Origin: JABCPE02 sp963516675
Lineage (GTDB): Bacteria; Bacteroidota; Bacteroidia; Flavobacteriales; Weeksellaceae
NCBI GenBank assembly: GCA_963516675.1
Contig: CAUQBH010000003.1
Location: 95,076 to 159,075 of the forward strand
Direction of reading: 5' to 3'
Length of the DNA stretch: 64,000 nt
The notes under the pieces were generated by a model. The model was not told where the DNA came from and searched no databases. It was given only the letters and a program-made list of their open reading frames with translations. Every line of letters begins with the position of its first letter. Position 1 is the stretch's first letter. Positions 8,490 to 17,538 of this stretch are shown one piece after another. The translations under genes were made by a program, and so were the position numbers.

Positions 8490-10995
8490 ATAATTTAATA
8501 GAATTTAGCCTTAGTGAATTGGCTATTACAGAAACAGAGCTGAAACTCATCGCTGCTGCTGCAAGCATAGGAGAGAGCAGAATCCCAGAAATAGGATAGA
8601 GCAGCCCAGCAGCCACAGGTATTCCCAGCGTGTTATAAATAAATGCAAAGAACAGATTTTCTTTGATGTTTCTCATCATCTTTTCGGAAAGGATTTTGGT
8701 TTTTACTATTCCATAGATATCGCCTTTCAGCAGAGAGATTTCTGCGCTGTCTATTGCTACATCTGTCCCTGTTCCCATCGCTATTCCTATATCAGCCTGT
8801 GCAAGGGCAGGGGCGTCATTGATACCGTCGCCGGTCATTGCTACTATTTTTCCTTGTTTTTGTAATTCTTTGATTTTGTTGATTTTATCTTCTGGAAGAC
8901 AGTTGGCTTGATAATTTTTTATTCCTAATTCATTTGCTACAGCATGGGCAGTCGCCTCGTTATCTCCTGTAAGCATGATGATTTCTATGTTTTTGCTCTG
9001 CAAAAATTCTACGGCTTTTTTCGCTGTTGATTTTAGTTTGTCAGTGAAGCATAAAAATCCTATAAAAGTGTTATTTTCAATAAGATACGAAATCGTAAAG
9101 GCCTTATTGCTAAGACTTGAGATTTTTTCTTTGATTTCATCTGCTACATGGACAGCGTTTTCTGTGATGTATTTTTCATTTCCCAAGAAATATTTTTTAC
9201 CGCCAATTATCCCTTCAATTCCTTTTCCAACCAAGTTTTGGAAGTCTGAAACAGCCTCTATCTGCGAGGCATCAGATTTAGACAAAATAGCTTTGGATAG
9301 GGGATGTTCGCTGTTTTTGTTTAATGATGCAGAAATATTGATAATTTGGTTTTCTGTATAATTTTTCGCTGGGAAAACATATTCTAATGATGGTTTGCCT
9401 TCTGTGAGCGTTCCTGTTTTATCCGTTATCAGGACATTTATTTTTTCCATTTGTTCCAGAGCTTCAGCACTTTTAATCAAAATACCATTTTGAGCACCTT
9501 TACCGATACCCACCACCACAGACATAGGCGTAGCAAGTCCCAAAGCGCACGGACAAGCGATGATCAGCACGGCCAGAGCATTTACAAAGGCATTGAAAAA
9601 CTTCGGTTCGGCGCCAAAAATCCACCATAAAACAAAGGTAAGAACGGAGATGAAAATCACCACAGGGACAAATACTTTGGAGACTTTGTCGGTTAGTTTC
9701 TGTATCGGTGCTTTGCTTCTGCTGGCATCATTTACCATTTTGATGATTTGAGCCAAAAGGGTTTCGCTTCCTACACGCTGGGATTTCATCAGGAAAGTTC
9801 CATTTCCATTGATAGTCCCTGAAATTACCTGATTATCAATGCTTTTTTCCACAGGAATAGGTTCGCCTGTAATCATACTTTCGTCTATGGTAGAATATCC
9901 CTCTATGATGACTCCATCCACAGGAATTTTTTCTCCAGGTTTGACTCTCAGGATGTTACCAGTTTTTATTTCATCGATTTTAACGGTTTTTTCCTCGCCA
10001 TTTTCCCACAAATGAGCCTCAGAAGGGGAGAGGTTCATAAGTTTACGGATGGCGTTTCCTGTTTTTTGATGGGCTTTAGCTTCTAATAATTGTCCCAATA
10101 ACACCAAAGTGATAATTATACACACGCTTTCAAAATAGATATGCGGATGAGCATCATTAGGGAAAATATTTGGAAAAAATAAAGTAATACAGCTCAAAAC
10201 CAAAGCCGCGCCTACACCTAAACCAATGAGGCTGAACATGTTAAGATTCCAAGTTTTAAAGGAAACATAAGCCCTCTGAAAAAACATAAATCCAGCATAG
10301 ACCACAGGAATAGTGAAAGCCGCCTGCAAATACAGCTGCGTGTGGTGTGGGATTTTATCTATGGGAAGTCCCATCATTCCGCCCATGGCTAAGATAAATA
10401 CAGGAATGGTAAAGGCGAGAGCGATATAGAATTTCTTTCGTAAATTTATATAGGCGGAGTTGTCTTCCTGTCCCTCGCCCACGATTTGAACTAAATCCAT
10501 TCCACAGACTGGGCAGCCTGTATTTTTGGGGTAAGTTTTGTCGCCTTCGCAAAACATCGGACAATAAAATTCACCGATTTTATCTAAATTAACCTTTTGA
10601 TTTTCAGTTGATTTTGCTTTTTCTCTGATTTCCTCACGCTCTTCGATAGGCGCTAAATACATCCCACAAACAGGGCATTTACCTTGTTTGAAGTAGAGTT
10701 TTTCTCCTTCGCATTCCATTGGACAAAAATACACACTGCTGGGCGAGATTTTGTCTTCTGGTTTGATGAATGTATAATCATGGTTATCAGGGTCTTTTAG
10801 GAAATAATGACCGATGGAACCAACGGCATCATTCAGCTGCTGGAGATTGATTTCGTTTTTGGAAGAAATTTTAACGCTGTTGGTTTTTAAATCTACCACA
10901 GCAGAGATATCTGGAAGGGAATTCAGCTTGTCAGAAATTTTCTTTTGACAGCTGCCACAGCTCATTCCCAATATATCAAATTGTTTTTCGTGCAT
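8488..10995 (-). CDS. copA: Copper-translocating P1B-type ATPase with tandem metal-binding motifs
   Basis: An 835-residue heavy-metal ATPase. In order: an HMA domain with GMSCGSC (Cys13/Cys16), two heavy-metal-binding (HMBD) motifs with paired CPM and CPVCGM signatures (about 88-115 and 142-169), membrane helices, the actuator TGEP (375-378), the ion-channel CPC (480-482), the phosphorylation site DKTGT (Asp524) and a TGDGIND hinge. CPC is typical of Cu(I) exporters. I chose the ATG at 10995: an upstream in-frame ATG at 11091 lies before the promoter (11031-11059) and would add a hydrophobic non-homologous stretch. No regulator gene is adjacent. The symbol reflects family, not proven orthology. 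Confidence 0.92.
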   Translation of the reverse strand: MHEKQFDILGMSCGSCQKKISDKLNSLPDISAVVDLKTNSVKISSKNEINLQQLNDAVGSIGHYFLKDPDNHDYTFIKPEDKISPSSVYFCPMECEGEKLYFKQGKCPVCGMYLAPIEEREEIREKAKSTENQKVNLDKIGEFYCPMFCEGDKTYPKNTGCPVCGMDLVQIVGEGQEDNSAYINLRKKFYIALAFTIPVFILAMGGMMGLPIDKIPHHTQLYLQAAFTIPVVYAGFMFFQRAYVSFKTWNLNMFSLIGLGVGAALVLSCITLFFPNIFPNDAHPHIYFESVCIIITLVLLGQLLEAKAHQKTGNAIRKLMNLSPSEAHLWENGEEKTVKIDEIKTGNILRVKPGEKIPVDGVIIEGYSTIDESMITGEPIPVEKSIDNQVISGTINGNGTFLMKSQRVGSETLLAQIIKMVNDASRSKAPIQKLTDKVSKVFVPVVIFISVLTFVLWWIFGAEPKFFNAFVNALAVLIIACPCALGLATPMSVVVGIGKGAQNGILIKSAEALEQMEKINVLITDKTGTLTEGKPSLEYVFPAKNYTENQIINISASLNKNSEHPLSKAILSKSDASQIEAVSDFQNLVGKGIEGIIGGKKYFLGNEKYITENAVHVADEIKEKISSLSNKAFTISYLIENNTFIGFLCFTDKLKSTAKKAVEFLQSKNIEIIMLTGDNEATAHAVANELGIKNYQANCLPEDKINKIKELQKQGKIVAMTGDGINDAPALAQADIGIAMGTGTDVAIDSAEISLLKGDIYGIVKTKILSEKMMRNIKENLFFAFIYNTLGIPVAAGLLYPISGILLSPMLAAAAMSFSSVSVIANSLRLNSIKL

Positions 10996-11030
10996 ATCAT
11001 TAAATTTTATAAAGTTAAAAAAAGAGAATA

Positions 11031-11059
11031 CAAAGTTAAGTATTTTTTTTATTTTACAA
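11031..11059 (-). promoter_or_regulatory. Promoter of the copper ATPase gene
   Basis: On the minus strand TTG-N18-TAACTTTG, ending about 35 bp before the ATG at 10995. It decides between the two possible starts. Confidence 0.6.
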
Positions 11060-11154
11060 TTTAACATAATATAAATTATAGGAAGGAGCATAGTAATATA
11101 AATATAAGCTATTGTAATAAAAAAACATCTTTGTTTATTTTGGAATTAAACCAA

Positions 11155-11577
11155 TTATTCATTTTCTTCTATTTTATGTTTATTTTTAATGTAAAATAGA
11201 ATATGTAGAGGAAAAAAAGAGAGAAATAATAAAAATGAAATCTGTAAATTTTTAGAAGTATGACTACTCATACCAAAATAAGATAAAGATTCAAAAAAAT
11301 ATACTATGATAGGTGTCATCCAATATAATATTTTTTTTCTTTTTTTTATAAATAAAAAAGGGATTATACTTAAATGTAAGACTAAAACATTTAACAAAAA
11401 AAATAAATACACGATTACAGCACCATGTCCATCTGCTAATGGGTAGTACTTGAAAATAGTGAATGTAATACATATGTTTATCACAAAAACAGAGATGTAA
11501 TATGACCAACCAAAAATATAATAGGAACTGAAAATAATAGTAGCTATTATTGAGATGAAAATTATATCCATAAACAA
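11155..11577 (-). CDS. Hypothetical four-helix membrane protein
   Basis: A 140-residue, strongly hydrophobic protein with about four membrane segments (roughly 5-25, 27-45, 54-75, 85-130) and a basic loop KKRKK near residue 80, ending in a charged tail. Met3 is an equally good start. It begins 21 bp after the stop of the immunity-like gene and reads in the same direction, so the pair is likely one unit. No family is recognised. Base composition is even more AT-rich than in its neighbours. Confidence 0.6.
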   Translation of the reverse strand: MFMDIIFISIIATIIFSSYYIFGWSYYISVFVINICITFTIFKYYPLADGHGAVIVYLFFLLNVLVLHLSIIPFLFIKKRKKILYWMTPIIVYFFESLSYFGMSSHTSKNLQISFLLFLSFFPLHILFYIKNKHKIEENE

Positions 11578-11598
11578 TATTTCATTTTGTTTTAATTC

Positions 11599-12270
11599 TT
11601 ATTCTGCAACCACCTCATAATCAATCTCAAAAAACTCAAAACCTGTGATGCCGTTTTCTTCTATGGCTTGTTTCAGGTGCTCTGAGCAGAGAACACCACC
11701 ATTAGGCTGTTGATAAACAATATCAAAACTATCTAATAAACAAACTTTTGAACATTCCAACTCGATATCTTCTCCTATAAATAAATCACTTCTTATCTGC
11801 ATAAATTCTGATTCATTTTTTATTTCTATTTCATTTTGTTTTCCGTTCTTTATATAGTAAAAATTACTTTTCTCAAAAATAATATTTTTCAAAGGCTCTA
11901 TCGGAAACTGAAAAATCCAGTATTTGAATTTTTCTCCTTTGTAGAGGAGCCGTGTTTCGTAGAAATGATATTTCGGAGCGATTCTGAATTTTTCTAAAAC
12001 CGATTTTAATTTATCTGAGATATACCAGCCAAATATTTGACTTCCCTCTCCTATAAAATTGTGGACATCAAATAAAGCCCATTCCCAATATTTTTCTTTA
12101 TCAAAACTTTTTAAAACAAAATAATCAAAAATGGGAGTATTTTCAATAATTTCCCTTTTTCCTATTCTATAAAAATACTCTTTTTCAGGCACATTTTTAC
12201 CTTCAGCGCCACTTGCTATTCTCCCTAATTCTGGAAAATGAGATTTAATATCTATTTTATAATATTTCAT
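11599..12270 (-). CDS. Imm11/DUF1629-like immunity protein, orphan
   Basis: A 223-residue soluble protein without signal peptide. The C-terminal part (about 180-222) has the pattern GGVLCSEHLKQAIEENGITG then FEFFEIDY, resembling the end of Imm11/DUF1629-type immunity proteins of polymorphic toxin systems. The rest is alpha/beta with many aromatic and acidic residues. No toxin gene is nearby; the only partner is a small membrane protein downstream. The family call is tentative and rests on remembered motif patterns. Confidence 0.45.
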   Translation of the reverse strand: MKYYKIDIKSHFPELGRIASGAEGKNVPEKEYFYRIGKREIIENTPIFDYFVLKSFDKEKYWEWALFDVHNFIGEGSQIFGWYISDKLKSVLEKFRIAPKYHFYETRLLYKGEKFKYWIFQFPIEPLKNIIFEKSNFYYIKNGKQNEIEIKNESEFMQIRSDLFIGEDIELECSKVCLLDSFDIVYQQPNGGVLCSEHLKQAIEENGITGFEFFEIDYEVVAE

Positions 12271-12370
12271 AATCTAAAATTTTGTTATCTGATTTACATC
12301 TAAAAAAAACTCATTTTCTTGAAAAAACGCTCCTAAAAATATTTTTAGGAGCGTTTAGATTGGCTATTTG

Positions 12371-12442
12371 TGACCGCAGAAGGATTCGAACCCTCACCGA
12401 CGGAGCCGAAATCCGTAGTTCTATCCATTAAACTATGCAGCC
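12371..12442 (-). tRNA. tRNA-Arg (TCG)
   Basis: A 72-nt cloverleaf with anticodon loop TTTCGGC (anticodon TCG), acceptor stem GGCTGCA pairing with TGCGGTC using G-T wobbles, and a T-arm GGTTCGAATCC. CCA is not encoded. Confidence 0.93.
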
Positions 12443-12456
12443 AATGATGTAAAGCG

Positions 12457-12464
12457 CAAATTTA
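12457..12464 (-). promoter_or_regulatory. -7 element of tRNA-Arg
   Basis: Minus-strand TAAATTTG, 14 bp before the tRNA 5' end. Confidence 0.5.
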
Positions 12465-12509
12465 GTATTTTTTATGATTAAGTTCTATATTTTTCAAAGA
12501 TTTTTTCTG

Positions 12510-12517
12510 TAATTTTG
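12510..12517 (+). promoter_or_regulatory. -7 element of the amino-acid permease gene
   Basis: TAATTTTG, 26 bp before the ATG at 12544. Confidence 0.5.
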
Positions 12518-12543
12518 CTCCCATTTTCAACGAATTTTTGCTA

Positions 12544-14226
12544 ATGAAACAGCTTTTTAAAAAGAAAAATTATTCCGATAACCAAGATACCAACAACCTT
12601 GTAAGAGTCCTAACGACGAGGGATATCGTGTTTTTTGGAATAGCGGCCATCATCGGTGCTGGGAGTTTCAGCAGTTTTGGGGAAGCCATTTATAAAGGCG
12701 GCCCTGGGGTCATTTTATTGTATATCATTTGTGGCGTTTCGTGCTGTTTTACGGCTCTCTGCTATGCGGAGTTTGCCAGTAGAATTCCTACGGCAGGGAG
12801 TGCATACACCTACGCATACGCTACTTTTGGGGAGCTGGCAGCATGGATTATTGGCTGGATGCTCATTATGGAATATAGCTTTGGGAATATTTATGTGGCT
12901 TTTTCGTGGTCAGATTATTTCACTTCATTGCTTGATAATTTGGGACTGCACATACCTGAATACCTCTCGTGCAGCTATACCGAAGCCGAAAAAGCAGTGA
13001 AAAACGGCTCTCAAAATTCAGAGCTGATTTCCGCTTGGGAGAACGCTCCTCGCTTGGGTTCTTTGAGGGTAATTTTTGACCTCCCTGCCCTATTGATAAA
13101 TGCCCTTATCACTTGGATTTGCTACATCGGCGTGAAGGAAAGTAAGAATTTTAATAATCTTTTTGTTTTAATCAAATTACTTGCAATAGTGCTGGTTATC
13201 GCCATTGGTGTTTTCTATATCAATGCTGATAACTGGATGCCCATAGACACGGCAACAGGCGAAAAATCATTCCTTCCCAATGGTTTCACAGGAATAATGT
13301 CTGCCATCAGCGGCGTTTTCTTTGCTTATATCGGTTTTGATGCGCTGAGCGTGCTTTCCGAAGAGACTAAAGATCCGCAGAGAGATCTTCCCAAAGGGAT
13401 GATTATTTCTATATTTCTCTGCACGGCTATTTATATCGCGCTGACTATGACCCTTACAGGGCTGGTGGATTATAGAAAATTCGAAGGCATCGGAGATCCG
13501 CTTTCTTTTGTCTTTAAGGCTGAAAATATCAATCTTCCGCTGATGGAATTTATCATAGAAGTTGTTGCCATCGTATCCATTACTACTGTTTTATTGGTTT
13601 TCCAAATGGGACAGCCGAGAATATGGTATGCCATGAGCCGTGATGGACTGATTCCGAAGAAATTCCAGCAAATCCACAAGAAGAACAGAACGCCGTCATT
13701 TGCTACGATAGTTACAGGATTTGTGGTAGGTGTCCCTATCCTATTTACAGACAAATCTTTCATACTAGATTTTACGAGTATAGGAACTATTTTTGCCTTT
13801 GTTTTGGTGTGTGGCGGAGTTTTACTACTTCCACCAAAAGAGAGAATAAAAGGGCATTTTCACCTTCCTTATATCAATGGACAATGGATTTTCCCGCTGC
13901 TGTTCATCGGAGGTGGTTCTTTTATTTATCTTTTATATCCTTCGTTTTTTGAAAACTTGATGGATTTCAGCGATGAAAAAGAGGGAGAATTTAGGTTTGC
14001 TATTTTCATTTATATTTTGCTGAATATAGGGCTTTCTGTCTTAGCCTTTGTTAAAAAATTATCCCTGATTCCACTTCTTGGGCTGAGTTCCTGCCTTTAT
14101 CTCATGACAGGAATGAGCATGGAAAACTGGTTTTGGTTTGGGATTTGGTCTGCTGTGGGCGTTTGTATTTACTTTGCTTATGGCTACCGACACAGCAACC
14201 TGCATGATAAACAAAAAACTCACTAA
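12544..14226 (+). CDS. APC-superfamily amino-acid permease
   Basis: A 560-residue transporter with 12 or more hydrophobic segments. The N-terminal FFGIAAIIGAGSFSSFGEA (about 30-50) matches the unwound TM1 substrate-binding motif of the APC superfamily, and the core PTAGSAYTYAYATFGELAAW follows. The overall layout is that of the cationic amino-acid transporter branch. I chose ATG 12544 over the TTG two codons earlier. A long loop between TM3 and TM4 (about 150-185) is typical of this branch. Substrate cannot be read from sequence. Confidence 0.88.
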   Translation: MKQLFKKKNYSDNQDTNNLVRVLTTRDIVFFGIAAIIGAGSFSSFGEAIYKGGPGVILLYIICGVSCCFTALCYAEFASRIPTAGSAYTYAYATFGELAAWIIGWMLIMEYSFGNIYVAFSWSDYFTSLLDNLGLHIPEYLSCSYTEAEKAVKNGSQNSELISAWENAPRLGSLRVIFDLPALLINALITWICYIGVKESKNFNNLFVLIKLLAIVLVIAIGVFYINADNWMPIDTATGEKSFLPNGFTGIMSAISGVFFAYIGFDALSVLSEETKDPQRDLPKGMIISIFLCTAIYIALTMTLTGLVDYRKFEGIGDPLSFVFKAENINLPLMEFIIEVVAIVSITTVLLVFQMGQPRIWYAMSRDGLIPKKFQQIHKKNRTPSFATIVTGFVVGVPILFTDKSFILDFTSIGTIFAFVLVCGGVLLLPPKERIKGHFHLPYINGQWIFPLLFIGGGSFIYLLYPSFFENLMDFSDEKEGEFRFAIFIYILLNIGLSVLAFVKKLSLIPLLGLSSCLYLMTGMSMENWFWFGIWSAVGVCIYFAYGYRHSNLHDKQKTH

Positions 14227-14241
14227 AAAGTGAGTTTTTTT
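14213..14241. terminator. Bidirectional terminator between permease and serS
   Basis: AAAAAACTCAC / GTGAGTTTTTT with a 6-nt loop that contains the permease stop codon; flanking A and T runs allow use from both sides. Confidence 0.85.
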
Positions 14242-14243
14242 AT

Positions 14244-15512
14244 TTATGAAATGATATCAAATTTGGTGTATTCTGCTAATTTCTTAGGGATTTTTATTCT
14301 GTCTGCTGTTTGGTTGTTTTCCAATAAAGCTGCCATAATTCTCGGTAAAGCCATTGCAGAGCCGTTCAGCGTATGCACCAGCTGAGTTTTTCCATCGGCT
14401 TTGTATCGGCATTTTAGTCTATTGGCTTGGAAAGTCTCAAAATTAGACACTGAAGAAACCTCCAGCCATTTTTCCTGAGCCGCACTCCACACCTCAAAAT
14501 CGTAAGTCAGCGCAGAAGTAAAGCCCATATCTCCACCACACAATCTCAAAATTCTAAACGGAAGTTCTAGGTCTGTCAGCAGTCCTTTCACATGCTCCAC
14601 CATTTCTTCAAGGGCCTGATAAGAATTTTCTGGTTTTTCTATTCTTACAATTTCCACTTTTTCAAACTGATGCAGTCTGTTCAGCCCTCTTACATGCGCT
14701 CCGTAAGACCCTGCTTCTCTCCTATAACATTGAGAAAAAGCTGTGTTTTTAACAGGCAGTTCTTTTTCCTCTAAAATCACATCTCTGTAAATGTTGGTCA
14801 CAGGAACTTCCGCCGTAGGAATCAGATACAGATTATCTTCATTCACGAAATACATTTGTCCCTCTTTATCAGGTAGCTGCCCTGTTCCATATCCGCTGGC
14901 TTCGTTCACCACATGAGGCGGATTTACTTCCATATATCCTGCTTCCGTGTTTCTGTCCAAGAAAAATTGAACCAAACTTCTCTGTAATTTAGCTCCCTTA
15001 CCTAAATAAACAGGGAAACCAGCTCCCGCGATTTTCACACCAAGCTCGAAGTTGATAAGATTATATTTAGATGCCAGTTCCCAGTGAGGAATAGCGCCCT
15101 CGCCGAGACCTTTCACATCGTGAGACTGATAAATATTTTCATTATCATCCGCAGAAACACCTGCTTTCACAGATTCGTGCGGAATATTTGGGATGAGATA
15201 CAGAATTTCTGTAAGTTTCTCTTCTATTTCATTTAGTTTCTGTTGAAGGTCTTTGCTCGCTTCTTTATACTGAGCAGTTTTTTGCTTTGCATTTTCGGCC
15301 TCTTCTTTTTTCCCTTCTTTCATCAAAAGCCCTATTTCCTTAGAAATCTTGTTGATTTCAGCCAGCTGGGAGTCCATATCAAACTGAACTTTTTTTCTTT
15401 CGTCATCCAGCGAAATAGCGCTATCCACCAACTCTAAATCTTTGAAATTTCTCTTTTTAAGCCCTTCTAAAACTCTATCTCTATGTTCTTTTAAAAAATT
15501 AACTTGTAACAT
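14244..15512 (-). CDS. serS: Seryl-tRNA synthetase
   Basis: A 422-residue class II aminoacyl-tRNA synthetase of normal length. Residues about 1-105 form the long antiparallel coiled-coil arm that contacts tRNA-Ser. The catalytic core shows TAEVPVTN (about 230) , motif 2 around CYRREAGSYG and motif 3 around LNGSAMALPRIMAALLEN. It attaches serine to tRNA-Ser (and to tRNA-Sec where present). Single-gene unit, convergent with the permease. Confidence 0.97.
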   Translation of the reverse strand: MLQVNFLKEHRDRVLEGLKKRNFKDLELVDSAISLDDERKKVQFDMDSQLAEINKISKEIGLLMKEGKKEEAENAKQKTAQYKEASKDLQQKLNEIEEKLTEILYLIPNIPHESVKAGVSADDNENIYQSHDVKGLGEGAIPHWELASKYNLINFELGVKIAGAGFPVYLGKGAKLQRSLVQFFLDRNTEAGYMEVNPPHVVNEASGYGTGQLPDKEGQMYFVNEDNLYLIPTAEVPVTNIYRDVILEEKELPVKNTAFSQCYRREAGSYGAHVRGLNRLHQFEKVEIVRIEKPENSYQALEEMVEHVKGLLTDLELPFRILRLCGGDMGFTSALTYDFEVWSAAQEKWLEVSSVSNFETFQANRLKCRYKADGKTQLVHTLNGSAMALPRIMAALLENNQTADRIKIPKKLAEYTKFDIIS

Positions 15513-15536
15513 TTTTAAGAAAATTTAAATTTTGCA

Positions 15537-15544
15537 CAAATGTA
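15537..15544 (-). promoter_or_regulatory. -7 element of serS
   Basis: Minus-strand TACATTTG, 24 bp before the serS start. Confidence 0.5.
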
Positions 15545-15567
15545 AGCATTATTGATTAAAAATCTGC

Positions 15568-15975
15568 TTAATTAGAATATTTTTCAGGTTTTGAATTTTT
15601 ATCAAAAATATCTGTCTCTTCTAACCATATAGACTCATCATTAGTAGTTATTTCTCCTGTATTAGCATTTATCCAAATACCAAAAACGGCTACCTTTTGC
15701 ATAACTAAATTCTCAAAAGAATATACATAATGATCATCAATAATTAGGGTTGGAGAAAGAAGTGTTTCATCATAATCTAAATCTTTAACTTTTTTCCTAT
15801 CATATAAATATTTGACATATAAATCATTAGCTTCTTTGACACTAATTTTATATTTCTTTTCTTGAACAATTTCCTCAGAATATGGAAAAACTTCATGATT
15901 TTTTAAATAATTCTCACTTGGATTACAACCCAATAACAATGTAATAAGTGGTATTTTAATAATTATTTTTTGCAT
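15568..15975 (-). CDS. Small predicted lipoprotein, possibly PepSY-like
   Basis: A 135-residue protein with a short hydrophobic N-terminus ending in the lipobox LLGC (Cys16). The rest is soluble and acidic; a YVYSFENLV strand then VFGIWINANTGEITTND resembles the strand pattern of PepSY-type modules, in which a phrase ending in TGEI is common. It is the last gene of an apparent asparaginase operon and shares the C-terminal TGEI/SGEI pattern with the preceding lipoprotein, which hints at distant paralogy. Function unknown. Confidence 0.65.
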   Translation of the reverse strand: MQKIIIKIPLITLLLGCNPSENYLKNHEVFPYSEEIVQEKKYKISVKEANDLYVKYLYDRKKVKDLDYDETLLSPTLIIDDHYVYSFENLVMQKVAVFGIWINANTGEITTNDESIWLEETDIFDKNSKPEKYSN

Positions 15976-16006
15976 TTTATTATATTCTTATACTTTCTCC
16001 AAAAAA

Positions 16007-16357
16007 CTATTTTTTGTATTCAGAAACAGGAATAATTTCTCCAGAAACAGGGTCTAAAATACGAACATCCTCTTTGTTTTCTTTATTCACATAAAAAATA
16101 TGATAAGTTTCAAAACGAACAGCCGAGTTGTAGCCCACCGTTATCTGATAAAACGGCTTTTTCTCGATAAGATCTTCTTCTGTAATAAACGAAATTCCAT
16201 GCTTTCCATTAGTTATTTTATAGATATGTTTAGATGCTTCCTGCACCATCGGCAGGGCTAAAACTTGGGCTTCAGCCTCTTCCTGTGTATATTTTTTGGC
16301 TGGCTGATGACACGAGAAAACAAGAAATGCAAGGACTAAAAAAATACTTTTTTTCAT
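16007..16357 (-). CDS. Small predicted lipoprotein, possibly PepSY-like
   Basis: A 116-residue protein with signal peptide and lipobox VFSC (Cys15). A ~100-residue domain follows, ending in VRILDPVSGEIIPVSEY, again like the last strands of PepSY-type folds. It begins 17 bp after the asparaginase stop and is followed after 31 bp by a similar-sized lipoprotein. Expected to be anchored in the inner or outer membrane facing the periplasm. Function unknown. Confidence 0.7.
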   Translation of the reverse strand: MKKSIFLVLAFLVFSCHQPAKKYTQEEAEAQVLALPMVQEASKHIYKITNGKHGISFITEEDLIEKKPFYQITVGYNSAVRFETYHIFYVNKENKEDVRILDPVSGEIIPVSEYKK

Positions 16358-16374
16358 TTTTATTTTATTTTTGA

Positions 16375-17427
16375 TTAATATTCATTAAAATACTTTTGAA
16401 TCTGCTTCCAGTCTTTGGTTTTGGTAAGCGCCAGCATGAGCAGAACTCTGGATTTCTGTGGATTGAGCGATTGCGAAGCCACAAAGTGATATTTCGCATC
16501 CTCCACTTCTGCATCTGGTGTCGTAGCACCTGTAGGAACCCGCGAAGAACGGACAATCTGAATGCCCTGTTTTTGGGCTTTTACAGCCAAATCAAAATTA
16601 GTATGATACAAATTCCCATTCCCTACACCAGCATAAATAATTCCATCATATTTCGCATCAATAAAGGCTTTCATCGGAAGTTCCGAAGCATTGGCATAGC
16701 CATAGACTATCCCTACTTTCGGCAGGGAAGTCAACGATGCCACATCAAAAACTGATTTTGTAGTATGCAGATTTTGAGGCGTTTTACTGAAATAAACTTT
16801 TCCATTATGAATATAGCCTATTTTCCCAGAATTCGCTCCTGTAAAGGTTTCCACAGCGGTCGTGTGGTGTTTTATCACATCTTTGGCATCAAGGATATTT
16901 TCATTCATCACCACGACCACGCCTTTATTTCGTGTGTTTTTATCAGCTGCAGCGACCACAGCATTATACAAATTAAGCGGCCCGTCTGCACTGATTCCTG
17001 TGGAAGGGCGCATAGCACCTACCATCACCACTGGTTTTGAGCTATGAACTGTAAGATTCAGGAAATATGCCGTTTCCTCCATCGTGTCTGTGCCATGGGT
17101 AACCACTACTCCATCATAGCCTTCCTTATTTAGGATTTCGTTTATTCTTTTTGCTAATTTGAGCCAAATCTCATCATTCATATCCTGAGAGCCTATTTTC
17201 ACTAACTGCTCACCGCTTACTTGGGCTACTTGGTGAATTTCTGGAACAGCCTGTAACAGCTCATCAATGCCCTTTGCTCCTGCTTTGTAGCTGCTCTCAG
17301 TAGAGGATTTACTCACTCCTGCGATGGTACCACCTGTGGCTATGATTCTGATTTTCGGTTTTTGTGCAAAAAGCAAAGCCGAAATTTGAAGAATAAAAAT
17401 TAAAATTATTTTAGATTTTAGTTTCAT
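16375..17427 (-). CDS. ansB: Type II (exported) L-asparaginase
   Basis: A 350-residue protein with a signal peptide (about 1-21, ending LLFAQ). The catalytic signatures are intact: TGGTIAG with nucleophile Thr34, and VVTHGTDTMEET with the second catalytic Thr/Asp pair near residue 111. It hydrolyses L-asparagine to aspartate and ammonia in the periplasm. First gene of a three-gene unit with two small lipoproteins. The symbol follows the periplasmic type II enzyme. Confidence 0.93.
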   Translation of the reverse strand: MKLKSKIILIFILQISALLFAQKPKIRIIATGGTIAGVSKSSTESSYKAGAKGIDELLQAVPEIHQVAQVSGEQLVKIGSQDMNDEIWLKLAKRINEILNKEGYDGVVVTHGTDTMEETAYFLNLTVHSSKPVVMVGAMRPSTGISADGPLNLYNAVVAAADKNTRNKGVVVVMNENILDAKDVIKHHTTAVETFTGANSGKIGYIHNGKVYFSKTPQNLHTTKSVFDVASLTSLPKVGIVYGYANASELPMKAFIDAKYDGIIYAGVGNGNLYHTNFDLAVKAQKQGIQIVRSSRVPTGATTPDAEVEDAKYHFVASQSLNPQKSRVLLMLALTKTKDWKQIQKYFNEY

Positions 17428-17509
17428 GAAGATATTTGATTTATTTGGTAAATCTAATCAATATTTTTAATTCTAAAAATAGATTTTAGCCTTTTCAAAT
17501 ATTTTTTAA

Positions 17510-17517
17510 TACTTTTG
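17510..17517 (+). promoter_or_regulatory. -7 element of the DUF5686 gene
   Basis: TACTTTTG, 21 bp before the ATG at 17539. It overlaps the upstream in-frame TTG at 17515, ruling that start out. Confidence 0.6.
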
Positions 17518-17538
17518 CTTCTTAATCATTTTTTTAAA

